Shown: positions 1 to 8,895, counted from the stretch's first letter. The stretch is 64,000 nt of DNA from RUG100 sp963542695 (GCA_963542695.1 CAUTYX010000008.1:20870-84869); one strand, 5' to 3'. Program-made: numbers and translations. The notes: generated by a model from the letters alone, not told the origin.

Positions 1-185
1 CTTCTAACTGTAAAAGTTTCGTGAATGCCACCGTGCTGTCTCTTCAGTACAAATCCTTCGAAGATCTGAATTCTTTCTCTCTGACCTTCCTTAATCTTAA
101 TATGTACCTTTACCGTATCACCTACGTTAAACTTCGGGATATCATTCTTTTTGTACTCCGCTGTAATTTGATCTAACATATTCAT
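1..185 (-). CDS. rplS: 50S ribosomal protein L19 (N-terminal part, runs off the window)
   Basis: The minus strand encodes about 61 residues beginning MNMLDQITAEYKKNDIPKFN and reaching the conserved GFVLKRQHGG stretch, which is the N-terminal half of bacterial L19, a large-subunit protein at the interface with the 30S subunit. The 3' part lies to the left of position 1. The ATG at 183-185 is preceded by a strong AAGGAGG (about 192-198) at good spacing; a second ATG at 177-179 is a weaker alternative. A promoter and a conserved-looking leader lie upstream. In many Firmicutes rplS is last in the rpsP-rimM-trmD-rplS cluster; here it has its own promoter. Confidence 0.95.
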   Translation of the reverse strand, partial: MNMLDQITAEYKKNDIPKFNVGDTVKVHIKIKEGQRERIQIFEGFVLKRQHGGIHETFTVR

Positions 186-252
186 GGGTGCAACCTCCTT
201 CCCTCATAGACGTTCTTGGTTTTCAATATCCAGAGGACCGCCCGTAATAACT
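186..252 (-). ncRNA. Candidate L19 leader (5' UTR of rplS)
   Basis: Between the inferred transcription start (about 250) and the rplS start codon is a roughly 65-nt leader. It contains GGGCGGTCCTCTGG, then CCAAGAACGTCTATGAGGGA just before the ribosome binding site. From memory, this resembles the L19 leader family of low-GC Gram-positives, proposed to mediate autoregulation by the ribosomal protein. I did not fold it or compare it with a covariance model, so the family assignment is an inference. Confidence 0.5.
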
Positions 253-257
253 TCATA

Positions 258-286
258 AGTTTATCATAAAGAAACTTTTAGTTCAA
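258..286 (-). promoter_or_regulatory. Promoter of rplS
   Basis: Read on the minus strand, TTGAAC (281-286) and TAAACT (258-263) are separated by exactly 17 bp, and a TG one base before the -10 gives an extended -10. Transcription would start near 250, leaving the 65-nt leader described separately. Confidence 0.7.
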
Positions 287-392
287 CGATAAATATTCTT
301 TTTATTGGTTTTCCTTTCCCTTTGTATGTATAAAAATACAAAAAAACATTGGTTTTTCCCAAAAAACCTATGGATTTTTATTAACAAAGGGC

Positions 393-431
393 TATAATGA
401 ATAATGATAAGTTTTAATGATTAAAAATACA
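393..431 (+). promoter_or_regulatory. carB -10 element with two ArgR-like boxes
   Basis: A TATAAT (393-398) lies 52 bp before the carB start; no good -35 is visible. Two copies resembling the arginine operator half-site pattern TGAATWWWWATTCA follow: TGAATAATGATAAG (398-411, about 10 of 14 matches) and TGATTAAAAATACA (418-431, 12 of 14). Their starts are 20 bp apart, close to the tandem spacing known for ArgR/AhrC operators. They overlap the expected transcription start, which would suit repression. Binding is inferred, not shown. Confidence 0.45.
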
Positions 432-450
432 GAAAAGGGATTGAGGAATT

Positions 451-3400
451 ATGCCAAAGAGAACAGATATACACAAGGTTCTAATCATTGGATCCGGCCC
501 CATTATCATCGGCCAGGCCTGTGAGTTTGACTATTCGGGAACCCAAGCCTGCAAGGCACTACATCAGCTAGGCTACCAAATCGTCTTAGTTAACTCCAAT
601 CCGGCTACCATTATGACCGACCCGGATATGGCCGATATCACCTACATTGAGCCATTAAATGTAGAACGATTGGAACAAATTATCGCAAAAGAGCGACCCG
701 ATGCGCTGCTGCCTAATCTAGGCGGGCAATCCGGCCTAAACCTTGCCTCCGAACTGGCTGAAGCAGGCATCCTGGAAAAATACGATGTAAAAGTAATTGG
801 TGTTCAAATCGATGCCATTCAACGAGGCGAAGACAGAGTAGAGTTCAAAAAATCCATGAACAAGCTGGGCATCGAAATGGCTCGCAGTGGGGTGGCGTAT
901 TCTGTCGAAGACGCCCTTGCCATTGCTGATGACCTTGGCTATCCGGTGGTGCTCCGTCCGGCCTACACCATGGGCGGCGCCGGCGGCGGACTGGTATATA
1001 ATAAGGAAGAATTAAAAACCATTTGCTCGCGAGGACTCCAAGCCTCTCTAGTAGGGCAAGTGCTAGTAGAAGAATCCATCCTCGGATGGGAAGAATTAGA
1101 ATTAGAGATTGTACGCGACGCAGACGGTAACATGGTTACAGTCTGCTTTATTGAAAATATCGACCCTATCGGTGTTCATACCGGAGACTCCCTTTGTTCG
1201 GCACCGATGTTGACTATCTCCCAGGAAGTCCAAGACCGATTGCAAGAACAAGCGTACAAAATTGTAGATTCTGTCGAGGTAATAGGCGGCACCAATGTGC
1301 AATTTGCTCATGATCCTGTTTCTGACCGCATCATCGTCATCGAGATTAATCCAAGAACCTCCCGCTCATCCGCCTTGGCCTCCAAAGCCACTGGATTCCC
1401 TATCGCTTTGGTTTCTGCCATGCTGGCCAGCGGATTAAAACTTCACGAAATTCCTTGCGGCAAATACGGAACGCTGGACAACTACGTACCTGACGGAGAT
1501 TACATCGTCATAAAATGTGCTCGATGGGCCTTTGAAAAATTCAAAGGAGTCGAAGATAAGCTGGGAACACAAATGCGCGCCGTCGGCGAAGTAATGAGCA
1601 TTGGTAAAACATATAAAGAAGCTCTGCAAAAGTCCATTCGCAGCTTGGAAAAAGGTCGCTATGGACTAGGACAAGTTCCTGCTTTTGAAGAAAAATCCAA
1701 GGAAGAGTTGCTAGCCATGCTGCAAACACCTTCCAGCGAGCGCCACTTTATTATGTACGAAGCACTGAAAAAAGGTGTTCAGGTAGACGAAATTCATCAC
1801 ATAACTAAGGTAAAAAAGTACTTTATCGAAGAAATGAAGGAATTGGTAGAAGAGGAAGCTGTACTTGAAAATAACAGCGGCAACCTGCCATCTGATGATT
1901 TACTGATCCAAGCGAAAAAGGATGGCTTTTCCGACAGGTATCTAAGCCAGCTTCTTGCCATTTCCGAAGAGGAAATTCGCAGCAAACGGATTCAGCTGGG
2001 AGTCGAAGAACACTGGCAGGGAATTCATGTCAGCGGCACCAAGGATAGCGCTTACTACTATTCCACTTACAATGGCGAAGATACAAATCCTGTCTCTGAT
2101 GAAAAACAAAAGATCATGATACTAGGTGGCGGTCCCAACAGAATCGGACAAGGTATCGAATTTGACTACTGCTGTGTCCACGCCGCCCAGGCACTAAAGA
2201 AGCTGGGATTTGAAACTATCATCGTCAACTGTAACCCGGAAACCGTATCCACTGACTACGACACTTCCGACAAGTTGTACTTTGAACCGTTGACATTGGA
2301 AGATGTACTGTCTATCTACCATAAAGAAAAGCCTCTGGGGATTATTGCACAATTCGGTGGCCAGACACCGCTAAACCTGGCGGCTGACCTTGAGAAATAC
2401 GGTGTTACTATTTTAGGAACATCGCCGGCCATTATCGACTTGGCCGAAGACAGGGATCAGTTCCGCGCCGTAATGGAAAAATTGGATATTCCTATGCCAG
2501 AGGCCGGTATGGCCGTTAACGTGGACGAAGCCATTGCCATTGCCAATAAAATCACCTATCCGGTCATGGTTCGTCCCTCCTATGTACTAGGCGGACGAGG
2601 AATGGAGATTGTCTATGATGACGAAAGCATGAAGCGTTACATGAATGCCGCTGTCGGTGTGACACTCGACCGACCAATTCTAATTGACCGCTTCTTAGAT
2701 CATGCCATGGAATGCGAAGCCGATGCTGTCAGCGATGGCACTAACGTCTTCGTTCCGGCTGTCATGGAACATATTGAACTTGCCGGAATCCACTCCGGCG
2801 ACTCTGCCTGCATCATTCCGTCCCTACATATTTCCAAAGATAATGTAGACACCATCAAGGAATACACCAAAAAAATTGCGGGAGAAATGCATGTTCGCGG
2901 CCTAATGAATATGCAGTATGCTATTAAAGATAACGTGGTTTATGTATTGGAAGCCAATCCAAGAGCTTCCCGTACTGTACCTCTTGTATCCAAAGTCTGC
3001 AATATTCAAATGGTTCCTCTGGCAACAGAAATTTTAATTAGTCAGCTAACCGGTGCCCCATCTCCGGTTCCTGCATTAAAGGAAAAGAAAATCCCTTACT
3101 TTGGCGTCAAAGAAGCGGTATTCCCCTTTAATATGTTCCAAGAGGTGGATCCGGTGCTGGGACCGGAAATGCGTTCCACCGGCGAAGTATTGGGGTTGTC
3201 TCCGGATTCGGGCAAAGCCTATTACAAAGCCCAAGAAGCAACCCAAACCAAACTTCCCATGGGCGGTAAAGTGCTGATTTCCGTCAATGATTTTGACAAA
3301 CCGGATATAGCAAGAATCGGCCAGACCTTTTACGATTTCGGCTTTGAGATTTTAGCCACATCCGGTACACACCAGGTGTTTAACGCTTGTGGCATTCCAT

Positions 3401-3675
3401 CTAAGGTTGTCAAGAAACAGTTTGAAGGCCGACCCAATGTAAAGGATTTAATCTTAAATGGTGATGTCAACTTAATCGTCAATTCCCACCGAGGAAAAGA
3501 TGATATCCACGATGACAGTTATCTTCGTAAGGCTGCCATCAAGGCAAAAATCCCTTACTGCACGACCTTAGCTGCCGCACAGGCAGCTGCCCGTGGACTC
3601 CTTCATGTCAAAACCCATGAAGACGGCCAAGTCAAATCCATCCAGGAACTGCACAAGGAAATCAAAAATCTATAA
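451..3675 (+). CDS. carB: Carbamoyl-phosphate synthase large subunit
   Basis: The 1074-residue protein has the full family length. It joins bicarbonate, two ATP and ammonia delivered from the CarA glutaminase to give carbamoyl phosphate for arginine and pyrimidine synthesis. The two homologous ATP-grasp halves are clear: the first opens with VLIIGSGPIIIGQACEFDYS near residue 10, the second with ILGGGPNRIGQGIEFDY near residue 555. The C-terminal MGS-like allosteric domain starts near residue 935 with GGKVLISVNDFDKPDIA. The start has a GGGATTGAGG purine run. carA is not adjacent, so the small subunit must be encoded elsewhere. ArgR-like boxes in its promoter suggest control by arginine. Confidence 0.97.
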   Translation: MPKRTDIHKVLIIGSGPIIIGQACEFDYSGTQACKALHQLGYQIVLVNSNPATIMTDPDMADITYIEPLNVERLEQIIAKERPDALLPNLGGQSGLNLASELAEAGILEKYDVKVIGVQIDAIQRGEDRVEFKKSMNKLGIEMARSGVAYSVEDALAIADDLGYPVVLRPAYTMGGAGGGLVYNKEELKTICSRGLQASLVGQVLVEESILGWEELELEIVRDADGNMVTVCFIENIDPIGVHTGDSLCSAPMLTISQEVQDRLQEQAYKIVDSVEVIGGTNVQFAHDPVSDRIIVIEINPRTSRSSALASKATGFPIALVSAMLASGLKLHEIPCGKYGTLDNYVPDGDYIVIKCARWAFEKFKGVEDKLGTQMRAVGEVMSIGKTYKEALQKSIRSLEKGRYGLGQVPAFEEKSKEELLAMLQTPSSERHFIMYEALKKGVQVDEIHHITKVKKYFIEEMKELVEEEAVLENNSGNLPSDDLLIQAKKDGFSDRYLSQLLAISEEEIRSKRIQLGVEEHWQGIHVSGTKDSAYYYSTYNGEDTNPVSDEKQKIMILGGGPNRIGQGIEFDYCCVHAAQALKKLGFETIIVNCNPETVSTDYDTSDKLYFEPLTLEDVLSIYHKEKPLGIIAQFGGQTPLNLAADLEKYGVTILGTSPAIIDLAEDRDQFRAVMEKLDIPMPEAGMAVNVDEAIAIANKITYPVMVRPSYVLGGRGMEIVYDDESMKRYMNAAVGVTLDRPILIDRFLDHAMECEADAVSDGTNVFVPAVMEHIELAGIHSGDSACIIPSLHISKDNVDTIKEYTKKIAGEMHVRGLMNMQYAIKDNVVYVLEANPRASRTVPLVSKVCNIQMVPLATEILISQLTGAPSPVPALKEKKIPYFGVKEAVFPFNMFQEVDPVLGPEMRSTGEVLGLSPDSGKAYYKAQEATQTKLPMGGKVLISVNDFDKPDIARIGQTFYDFGFEILATSGTHQVFNACGIPSKVVKKQFEGRPNVKDLILNGDVNLIVNSHRGKDDIHDDSYLRKAAIKAKIPYCTTLAAAQAAARGLLHVKTHEDGQVKSIQELHKEIKNL

Positions 3676-3700
3676 TACGTAAGAAAATTACAGAAACATA

Positions 3701-3749
3701 AAAACCGGATGCCGTAGGGAAATTCAAGCTCTCAGACACCCGGTTTTTT
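3701..3749. terminator. Terminator shared by carB and the NlpC/P60 gene
   Basis: AAAACCGG (3701-3708) pairs with CCGGTTTT (3740-3747), extended by TG/CA on the inside, with T runs on both outer sides. It lies between convergent carB and the hydrolase gene ending at 3780, so it can serve both strands. Confidence 0.7.
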
Positions 3750-3779
3750 ATTGTTTCACTTCATTTTCCCATCAACTAA

Positions 3780-4571
3780 CTACATTTCCGGCAAGCGATA
3801 AATGGCAACATTGCGCTTTTCCCCTCCCGACCATTTGGTACTGGTAATAGCCACTCCTTTTCTAGGATTGGTTGCATGAATGAGTTTGTCATTGCCATAA
3901 TAAAATGCCACATGACCGCCCATAAAGACAATGTCTCCCGGCTGTGCTTTACTATATCTGCGACCTACATATTTGGCGCCTTTCATACGCTTCATCTGGG
4001 ACAGTTCTCCTGCATCGCTGGCTCTTTTTAGTTTACCGGAAGTGTATCCGACTTTATTGGCACACTTTGTAATATAGTATACATAACCACTGCAATCAAA
4101 GACTCTAGGGCCGGATCCACCGGAAACATATTTGCAGCCGACTTTTCCGTTTGCCAGTTTTAACAATTTACCGGCATTGGTTTTCCCAAACCCCTTCATG
4201 GATCTGGTAATCTTTTTTGGCATAGTTACACTTCTCCGGTTCTCTGCTTTTTCAAAGGAAGAAGAGGATGGCATTGCGGTTACTTTTATCTGATAGGCAT
4301 ATCCCTTTTTTAATTTATTCAATTTATATGTAGTTGCAGTAGTATACCGCTTTGCGATTGCCTTTTGACCATGTTTTATTTCTACTACGTATTGCTTTGC
4401 GTTTTTAACCTTTTTCCAGGAAATGTTCATAGATTCCAGTGATAATACCGTAGTGGAAATGGAAGGTTTTGCCAACGGAGTTTTCCCCTTGGCAAAGGTT
4501 CCCGACGTATTTACCAAACCAATAGTTAAGGTGGCAATTAAAATAATAACAACACTTACTTTCTTTCTCAT
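3780..4571 (-). CDS. Secreted NlpC/P60 peptidoglycan hydrolase with Fn3-like domain (copy 1)
   Basis: The 263-residue protein has an N-terminal signal peptide (cleavage near residue 27, after TSGTFA). A fibronectin-III-like domain follows at about 35-120, then an NlpC/P60 domain at about 125-263. Catalytic residues are visible: Cys160 in FDCSGY, His220 in GGHVAFYYG and His232 in LIHATNP. The family are cysteine endopeptidases that cut stem peptides of peptidoglycan, usually gamma-D-Glu to diamino acid bonds; the exact bond here is unknown. The next gene upstream is a close paralogue with the same layout. The ribosome binding site is GGAGAG, 7 bp before the ATG. An inverted repeat in the leader may be regulatory. 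Confidence 0.9.
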   Translation of the reverse strand: MRKKVSVVIILIATLTIGLVNTSGTFAKGKTPLAKPSISTTVLSLESMNISWKKVKNAKQYVVEIKHGQKAIAKRYTTATTYKLNKLKKGYAYQIKVTAMPSSSSFEKAENRRSVTMPKKITRSMKGFGKTNAGKLLKLANGKVGCKYVSGGSGPRVFDCSGYVYYITKCANKVGYTSGKLKRASDAGELSQMKRMKGAKYVGRRYSKAQPGDIVFMGGHVAFYYGNDKLIHATNPRKGVAITSTKWSGGEKRNVAIYRLPEM

Positions 4572-4582
4572 TATTTCTCTCC

Positions 4583-4603
4583 ATTATCACTTACATTGAT
4601 AAT
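4583..4603. repeat. Inverted repeat in the leader of hydrolase copy 1
   Basis: ATTATCA (4583-4589) and TGATAAT (4597-4603) form a perfect 7-bp inverted repeat around a 7-bp spacer. It sits directly upstream of the ribosome binding site of the hydrolase ending at 3780. It could be an operator or a small mRNA hairpin limiting initiation; nothing in the sequence decides between the two. Confidence 0.4.
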
Positions 4604-4702
4604 GATCCCCTTAACCTTATATCCATATTACCAATATTTTCCAATTTCATCAATGGAGCCCTTTCAAGATTCATTGAACCTTCACATAAAGACAAAAATT
4701 AA

Positions 4703-4727
4703 AGGAGAGCGGCAATCCCGCTCTCCT
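4703..4727 (-). terminator. Terminator of NlpC/P60 copy 2
   Basis: AGGAGAGCGG (4703-4712) and CCGCTCTCCT (4718-4727) form a perfect 10-bp stem with a 5-nt loop. On the minus strand it is followed by TTAATTTTTG. It lies 29 bp after the end of the second hydrolase gene. Confidence 0.85.
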
Positions 4728-4755
4728 GCTTTTCATATATTTCTATGATTGTAGT

Positions 4756-5670
4756 TTACATTTCAGGCAATCTGTAAATAGCCTTTACTCTAGCTGGGCC
4801 ACCGGACCACCAAATACTGGTAATGGCAACATCCACTCTTGGGTTAGACGCGTGAATCAATTTGTTATTACCATAGTAGAAAGCAACATGTCCACCCATG
4901 AATACAATATCTCCGGGCTGGGCTTTGCTATAGCTGCGACCTACATATTTGGCGCCCTTCATACGTCTCATCTGTGCTCTCTCACCGGCATCACTGCTTC
5001 TTCTCAGTTTACGATTGGTGTATCCGGCTCCATAGGCTCTCTTCGTAATGTAGTATACATAGCCACTGCAGTCAAACACTCTCGGACCGGAACCACCGGA
5101 TACATATGAATATCCCAATTTGCTTTCTGCAATCTTCAACATTTTGCCGGCATTGGTTTTGTTAAAGCCGCGCATGTTTCTGGTGATTTTTTTGGGCAGT
5201 TTTACGATGGTATTGCTCTTGGATGCTTCATAAGAAGAATTCTTTGGAAGAGCTTTTACTACAACCTGGTACTTCTTGCCCTTGGGAAGATTTTTAAATG
5301 TAAGAGTTCTTTTCTTTGTATTGACTCTGCGATATCTGTAATTCCCACTGTAAACAGCCACTCTGTAGCTCTTTGCATTGTACACTCTATCCCATTTTAC
5401 GGACATGGACTGTGAAGACAAGATGGTTGTTTTTACAACCGTTTCATCCAGCATGGGAATTTCAGGAACGTCATTGTCGTCTTCATCTTCGTTCTGATCT
5501 TGTTTTTGTTCTTGTTGTTCCGGTTTTTGTTCCTGATCTTGTGTTTGCCCTTGATCCTGAACAATACCATCAGTATTTGCCTCTGCAGGTGCTGCGGATG
5601 CCATAGTCGGTACAGCCATACATACGGTCAGCGCAACAATCAACATAACGATAATACTTAACTTTTTCAT
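4756..5670 (-). CDS. Secreted NlpC/P60 peptidoglycan hydrolase with Fn3-like domain (copy 2)
   Basis: The 304-residue paralogue of copy 1 has a signal peptide (to about residue 27), a Gln/Glu/Asp-rich low-complexity linker (about 38-70), a fibronectin-III-like domain (about 75-160) and a C-terminal NlpC/P60 domain. Cys201 (FDCSGY), His261 (GGHVAFYYG) and His273 (LIHASNP) match the catalytic set. A longer reading begins with GTG at 5685, but the ATG at 5670 follows GGTGGAGA at proper spacing, so I chose it. The acidic, glutamine-rich linker is absent from copy 1 and probably spans the wall. The two copies look like a tandem duplication that then diverged mainly in the N-terminal half. Confidence 0.9.
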   Translation of the reverse strand: MKKLSIIVMLIVALTVCMAVPTMASAAPAEANTDGIVQDQGQTQDQEQKPEQQEQKQDQNEDEDDNDVPEIPMLDETVVKTTILSSQSMSVKWDRVYNAKSYRVAVYSGNYRYRRVNTKKRTLTFKNLPKGKKYQVVVKALPKNSSYEASKSNTIVKLPKKITRNMRGFNKTNAGKMLKIAESKLGYSYVSGGSGPRVFDCSGYVYYITKRAYGAGYTNRKLRRSSDAGERAQMRRMKGAKYVGRSYSKAQPGDIVFMGGHVAFYYGNNKLIHASNPRVDVAITSIWWSGGPARVKAIYRLPEM

Positions 5671-5856
5671 AAAAATCTCCACCACAACGATAATTTAATG
5701 TTCTCTTTTTAACACCATAAAAAGATTACCAGGTTGTCACTATGGAGACAATAAAAGACGGAGAATGTTCATTTAACTTTCACATACTCGTCTTTTGTGA
5801 AGATTTCATGGAGAACCTTCGTCCGTCTATTCACAAAATGTCTATATTTACTTGTT

Positions 5857-6957
5857 TCAGCTTGTTTTTTGAGAGCTTTTTTTCCCTTCTCGTTTATGAG
5901 GATGGGCAGAATTTCTATTGGGATCTGTTAATACAATATAGATATACATCAACGCTATAAAGCATAGTCCCAAGGTTTCCTTATATAATTCACGAGAGAC
6001 CAAAATAGCGGCAATGCCCATGATACCGCAAACGCCGTACATACACAAAACCGTTCGCCGCTGCCCCATACCGGTTTTCATCAACCGGTGATGAATATGT
6101 CCCTTATCGGCAACCATGAGTGGTTTGTGGTTAACAAGGCGCCGGATAATGGCAAAAATCGTATCAAATAGAGGTAATGCCAATACCAAAGAAGGAACAA
6201 TTACCGCAACCATCGTGGTGCTCTTTACCGGCTGCAGCAATGAAAAGGCGGCTATCATAAACCCAAGATACAAAGAACCGCAGTCACCCATGAAGGTTTT
6301 AGCCGGATAAAAATTAAACGGCAAGAATCCAAAACATCCGCCGGCCAGTGCCAGCACCGGAATACACGAAGCATAGTATCCAAATATATAGCACACATAG
6401 GCAATACAAATAGATGCTATGGCTACAATGCCTGCAGCCAGTCCGTCTAATCCGTCAACAAGATTGATGGTATTGGTAATCCCCACCAACCATAGAACCG
6501 TAAAGATATACGAGGCTACACCGGTGAATTGTGTTTCTCCAAGGAAAACAGAAATAAAACTCAGTTTAATTCCCAAAAAATACACTACCGTGGCAATGGA
6601 AATCTGCCCTGCCAGTTTCACAATAGGTTTTAAATTTTTATAATCATCAATGAGGCCCAGTAAAAACATCAGTGCTCCGCCAATGAGAACGCTGTATATT
6701 TTCATATGAGAAATGTTTTCTTCAGGAAGATCGCAGTAGCCAAGTTCTACTGCAAGAATAATCCCTATGGCCGATCCGCAAAAGATGGCTAATCCGCCAA
6801 TTCTCGGAATAGGGCGTTTATGCATTCGACGGTCATCACGAGGCACATCAATAGCACCGGTTTTGCGCGCCAAAAGAATTGACACAGGTGACATTCCAGC
6901 TGTAATAGCTATAGCAATAAGAAAAATTGTCCAAAAATTTATAGCAGATAATTCCAT
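5857..6957 (-). CDS. Undecaprenyl-phosphate sugar-1-phosphate transferase (TagO/WecA/MraY family)
   Basis: The 366-residue polytopic membrane protein has about ten hydrophobic segments. Family motifs are present: DDRRMHKRPIPRIGG near residue 40, the acidic NLVDGLDGLAAG, FMGDCGSLYLGF, and the HIHHRL loop near residue 285. These enzymes move a sugar-1-phosphate, usually GlcNAc-1-P, from a UDP-sugar to undecaprenyl phosphate and so start teichoic acid or other surface polymers. Gene order does not show which polymer. It lies 15 bp after the recombinase gene and is probably co-transcribed with it. The C-terminal tail is lysine- and serine-rich. Confidence 0.9.
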   Translation of the reverse strand: MELSAINFWTIFLIAIAITAGMSPVSILLARKTGAIDVPRDDRRMHKRPIPRIGGLAIFCGSAIGIILAVELGYCDLPEENISHMKIYSVLIGGALMFLLGLIDDYKNLKPIVKLAGQISIATVVYFLGIKLSFISVFLGETQFTGVASYIFTVLWLVGITNTINLVDGLDGLAAGIVAIASICIAYVCYIFGYYASCIPVLALAGGCFGFLPFNFYPAKTFMGDCGSLYLGFMIAAFSLLQPVKSTTMVAVIVPSLVLALPLFDTIFAIIRRLVNHKPLMVADKGHIHHRLMKTGMGQRRTVLCMYGVCGIMGIAAILVSRELYKETLGLCFIALMYIYIVLTDPNRNSAHPHKREGKKSSQKTS

Positions 6958-6972
6958 TGATTCGTCGCCCTT

Positions 6973-7857
6973 TTATGCTCGTGGGTGAGTTTTATCGTAC
7001 ACGTCTTTAATGCGGCTTTTGGTTACCGATAGATATACTTGAGTTGCTGTCATATCTTCATGGCCTAACAGTTCTTGTAAAGACTTTAAATCCGCACCGT
7101 TTTGCACCATATGGACAGCAAAGGAAATACGCAGCAAATGAGGCGTCAGCTTTTTATCCAGTTCTGCTTTATTCCCATACTCTTTCAATATTTTCCAAAG
7201 ACCTTGCCTTGTCATCCGCTTTCCGTAAAAATTTACAAACAATGCGTCCTCTGTGGAGTCTTCTTCCACCAGCTCTTTACGTACTTCATAAATATAGTGT
7301 TCCAAAGCGGCTCGCGCCGGTCGGCCAATAGGAATAATACGCGCTTTCCCTGTTTCTCCGGTGCAGGTAAAAAATCCAATGCGAAGATTTACATCTGCCA
7401 CATTGGCGGCAATGACCTCGTTAACGCGAATACCGGTAGCGTACAGAAGTTCCATTAAGGCCTTATCTCTATGCCCCAGTACCGACTCTTCAGGAGTCGT
7501 CAATAGTCGATCCACCTCTTCTACCGTTAAATATTCTAATTCTTTTCGCTCTACCCTTGGCGGTTTGATACCCACTGCCGGATTACCGGAAACCAGGTTT
7601 TCCATAGCCAGGAAAGTATAAAATGAACGAACAGAAGCCAGCTTTCTATTAATAGTAGCTGCCGATTTCCCTTCTTTTCGTAAGGTGGTCAAAAAAGACA
7701 GTACATCGGAATTGCCGGCTCTTACGGGATCCTTTACACCCTTTTCATTGAGAAAGCCGCAAAAATCAACCACATCCCTGCCATAAGCTTCTTGTGTGTT
7801 TTTTGCCATTCGCTTTTCTTTTTTCAAATAGTCCAGGAATCCATCCATATACTTCAT
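6973..7857 (-). CDS. Tyrosine site-specific recombinase, XerC/XerD type
   Basis: The 294-residue protein has an N-terminal SAM-like core-binding domain (about 1-85) and a C-terminal catalytic domain. Catalytic residues are visible: Arg144 (ATGIRVNE), Lys171 (TGKARIIPIG), His240 and Arg243 (PHLLRISF), His266 (LLGHEDM) and Tyr275 (QVYLSV). Size and single-copy chromosomal context fit the Xer recombinases that resolve chromosome dimers at dif. In Xer proteins the residue after the second catalytic Arg is commonly His; here it is Ile. No phage or integron features are nearby, so a mobile-element integrase is less likely. The start has GGAGG 9 bp upstream. XerC and XerD cannot be told apart here. 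Confidence 0.85.
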   Translation of the reverse strand: MKYMDGFLDYLKKEKRMAKNTQEAYGRDVVDFCGFLNEKGVKDPVRAGNSDVLSFLTTLRKEGKSAATINRKLASVRSFYTFLAMENLVSGNPAVGIKPPRVERKELEYLTVEEVDRLLTTPEESVLGHRDKALMELLYATGIRVNEVIAANVADVNLRIGFFTCTGETGKARIIPIGRPARAALEHYIYEVRKELVEEDSTEDALFVNFYGKRMTRQGLWKILKEYGNKAELDKKLTPHLLRISFAVHMVQNGADLKSLQELLGHEDMTATQVYLSVTKSRIKDVYDKTHPRA

Positions 7858-7949
7858 TTGGCCAATCCTCCGTCCTTAGAACTGTCTCTTTAGAACCTTC
7901 CGGCGCAGTTTTTTTAGCAAGGCTCTGCCAGCATTTCCTTCAAGGATTA

Positions 7950-8747
7950 CTATCTCTTTCCTTGAAAACAGGTTCCCTTCTGTTGCCCTTGCAAAGCATC
8001 TACAATGCTGTCTTTCTTTTTCCCGTTTAACAAAACAGTAGGAATCTGGTATTCCCCGGCTTTTCGAGCCGCTTCGATTTTAGTTTTAATACCACCGGTT
8101 CCAAAAGAACTGGTTCCGTCTATTTCTATTTGTTCCAGTAAATTTTGCGGATTTTCCACCAACTCAATTAAAGAAGCATCCTGATGAGTCTTTGGATTTT
8201 TATCATATACACCATCAATATCGCTGAGAATTACCAAAACATCGGCGTTCCACAAAACAGCAGTCAATGCTGATAAGGTATCATTATCACCTAAGCTGAA
8301 TTCTTCAATGCTAACACTGTCATTTTCATTGATTACCGGCAGCACCCCTTCGTCAATAAGGGTAAATAAGGTGTTGCGCATATGAAGCGTCCGTTCCGGA
8401 TGAGTAAAATCATCTCGAGTAAGTAAAATCTGCCCCACGTGAAGATCATACCGAGCAAAGTATTCTTTATATGCCATCATCAGTTCCACCTGGCCAATGG
8501 AACAAAGGGCTTGTTTATAGTTAATGTCTTTGCGGCGAGACCACTTATTAATGGCTCCGACACCACAAATGCCGGCACCGGAGGAAACAATAATCACCTG
8601 TTTTCCTTGCTGTATTAGCCGGTTCACCTGATGAGATATATTGGCAAAGCGTTCCGGATCTACCACGCCCTCTTGGTTGGACAGAACGTTGCTGCCAATT
8701 TTTATAACCACTTTCCGGCTGTTCTGCAGTATATTTTCTATGGACAC
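7950..8747 (-). CDS. proB: Glutamate 5-kinase
   Basis: The 265-residue protein phosphorylates glutamate to gamma-glutamyl phosphate, the first step of proline synthesis. The amino-acid-kinase fold shows KIGSNVL near the N-terminus, VSSGAG near residue 55, INENDSVS near residue 130, LSDIDGVYDKNP near 175 and GTGGIKTKIEAA near 215. The C-terminal PUA domain of many ProB proteins, including the E. coli enzyme, is missing; short forms like this exist. The start is GTG after AAGGAG. proA is 2.7 kb upstream in the same direction, separated by bioB and thiC, and proB has its own promoter. Confidence 0.95.
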   Translation of the reverse strand: MSIENILQNSRKVVIKIGSNVLSNQEGVVDPERFANISHQVNRLIQQGKQVIIVSSGAGICGVGAINKWSRRKDINYKQALCSIGQVELMMAYKEYFARYDLHVGQILLTRDDFTHPERTLHMRNTLFTLIDEGVLPVINENDSVSIEEFSLGDNDTLSALTAVLWNADVLVILSDIDGVYDKNPKTHQDASLIELVENPQNLLEQIEIDGTSSFGTGGIKTKIEAARKAGEYQIPTVLLNGKKKDSIVDALQGQQKGTCFQGKR

Positions 8748-8778
8748 AATTTTTCTCCTTACTATAACAATCTTTTTT

Positions 8779-8784
8779 ATTATA
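8779..8784 (-). promoter_or_regulatory. proB -10 element
   Basis: On the minus strand TATAAT (8779-8784) lies 31 bp before the GTG start, with a weak TTATTT 16 bp further upstream. A second TATAAT-like element occurs near 8848 on the same strand, so there may be two promoters. Confidence 0.45.
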
Positions 8785-8868
8785 TCACTTTTAAAGTTCT
8801 AAATAAACAAGAATGAACTTTGTTATGTAAAGCCCTTGATTTTATTATATCCATCAGGTAGACTAGCA

Positions 8869-8895
8869 TTGTTGTTATCCCCCTGATAACTACAA
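8869..8895. repeat. Inverted repeat upstream of proB
   Basis: TTGTTGTTATC (8869-8879) and GATAACTACAA (8885-8895) are 11-bp arms with one mismatch around CCCCT. It lies between the thiC terminator and the proB promoter region. It has the shape of a repressor operator, but I do not recognise the family. Confidence 0.35.
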
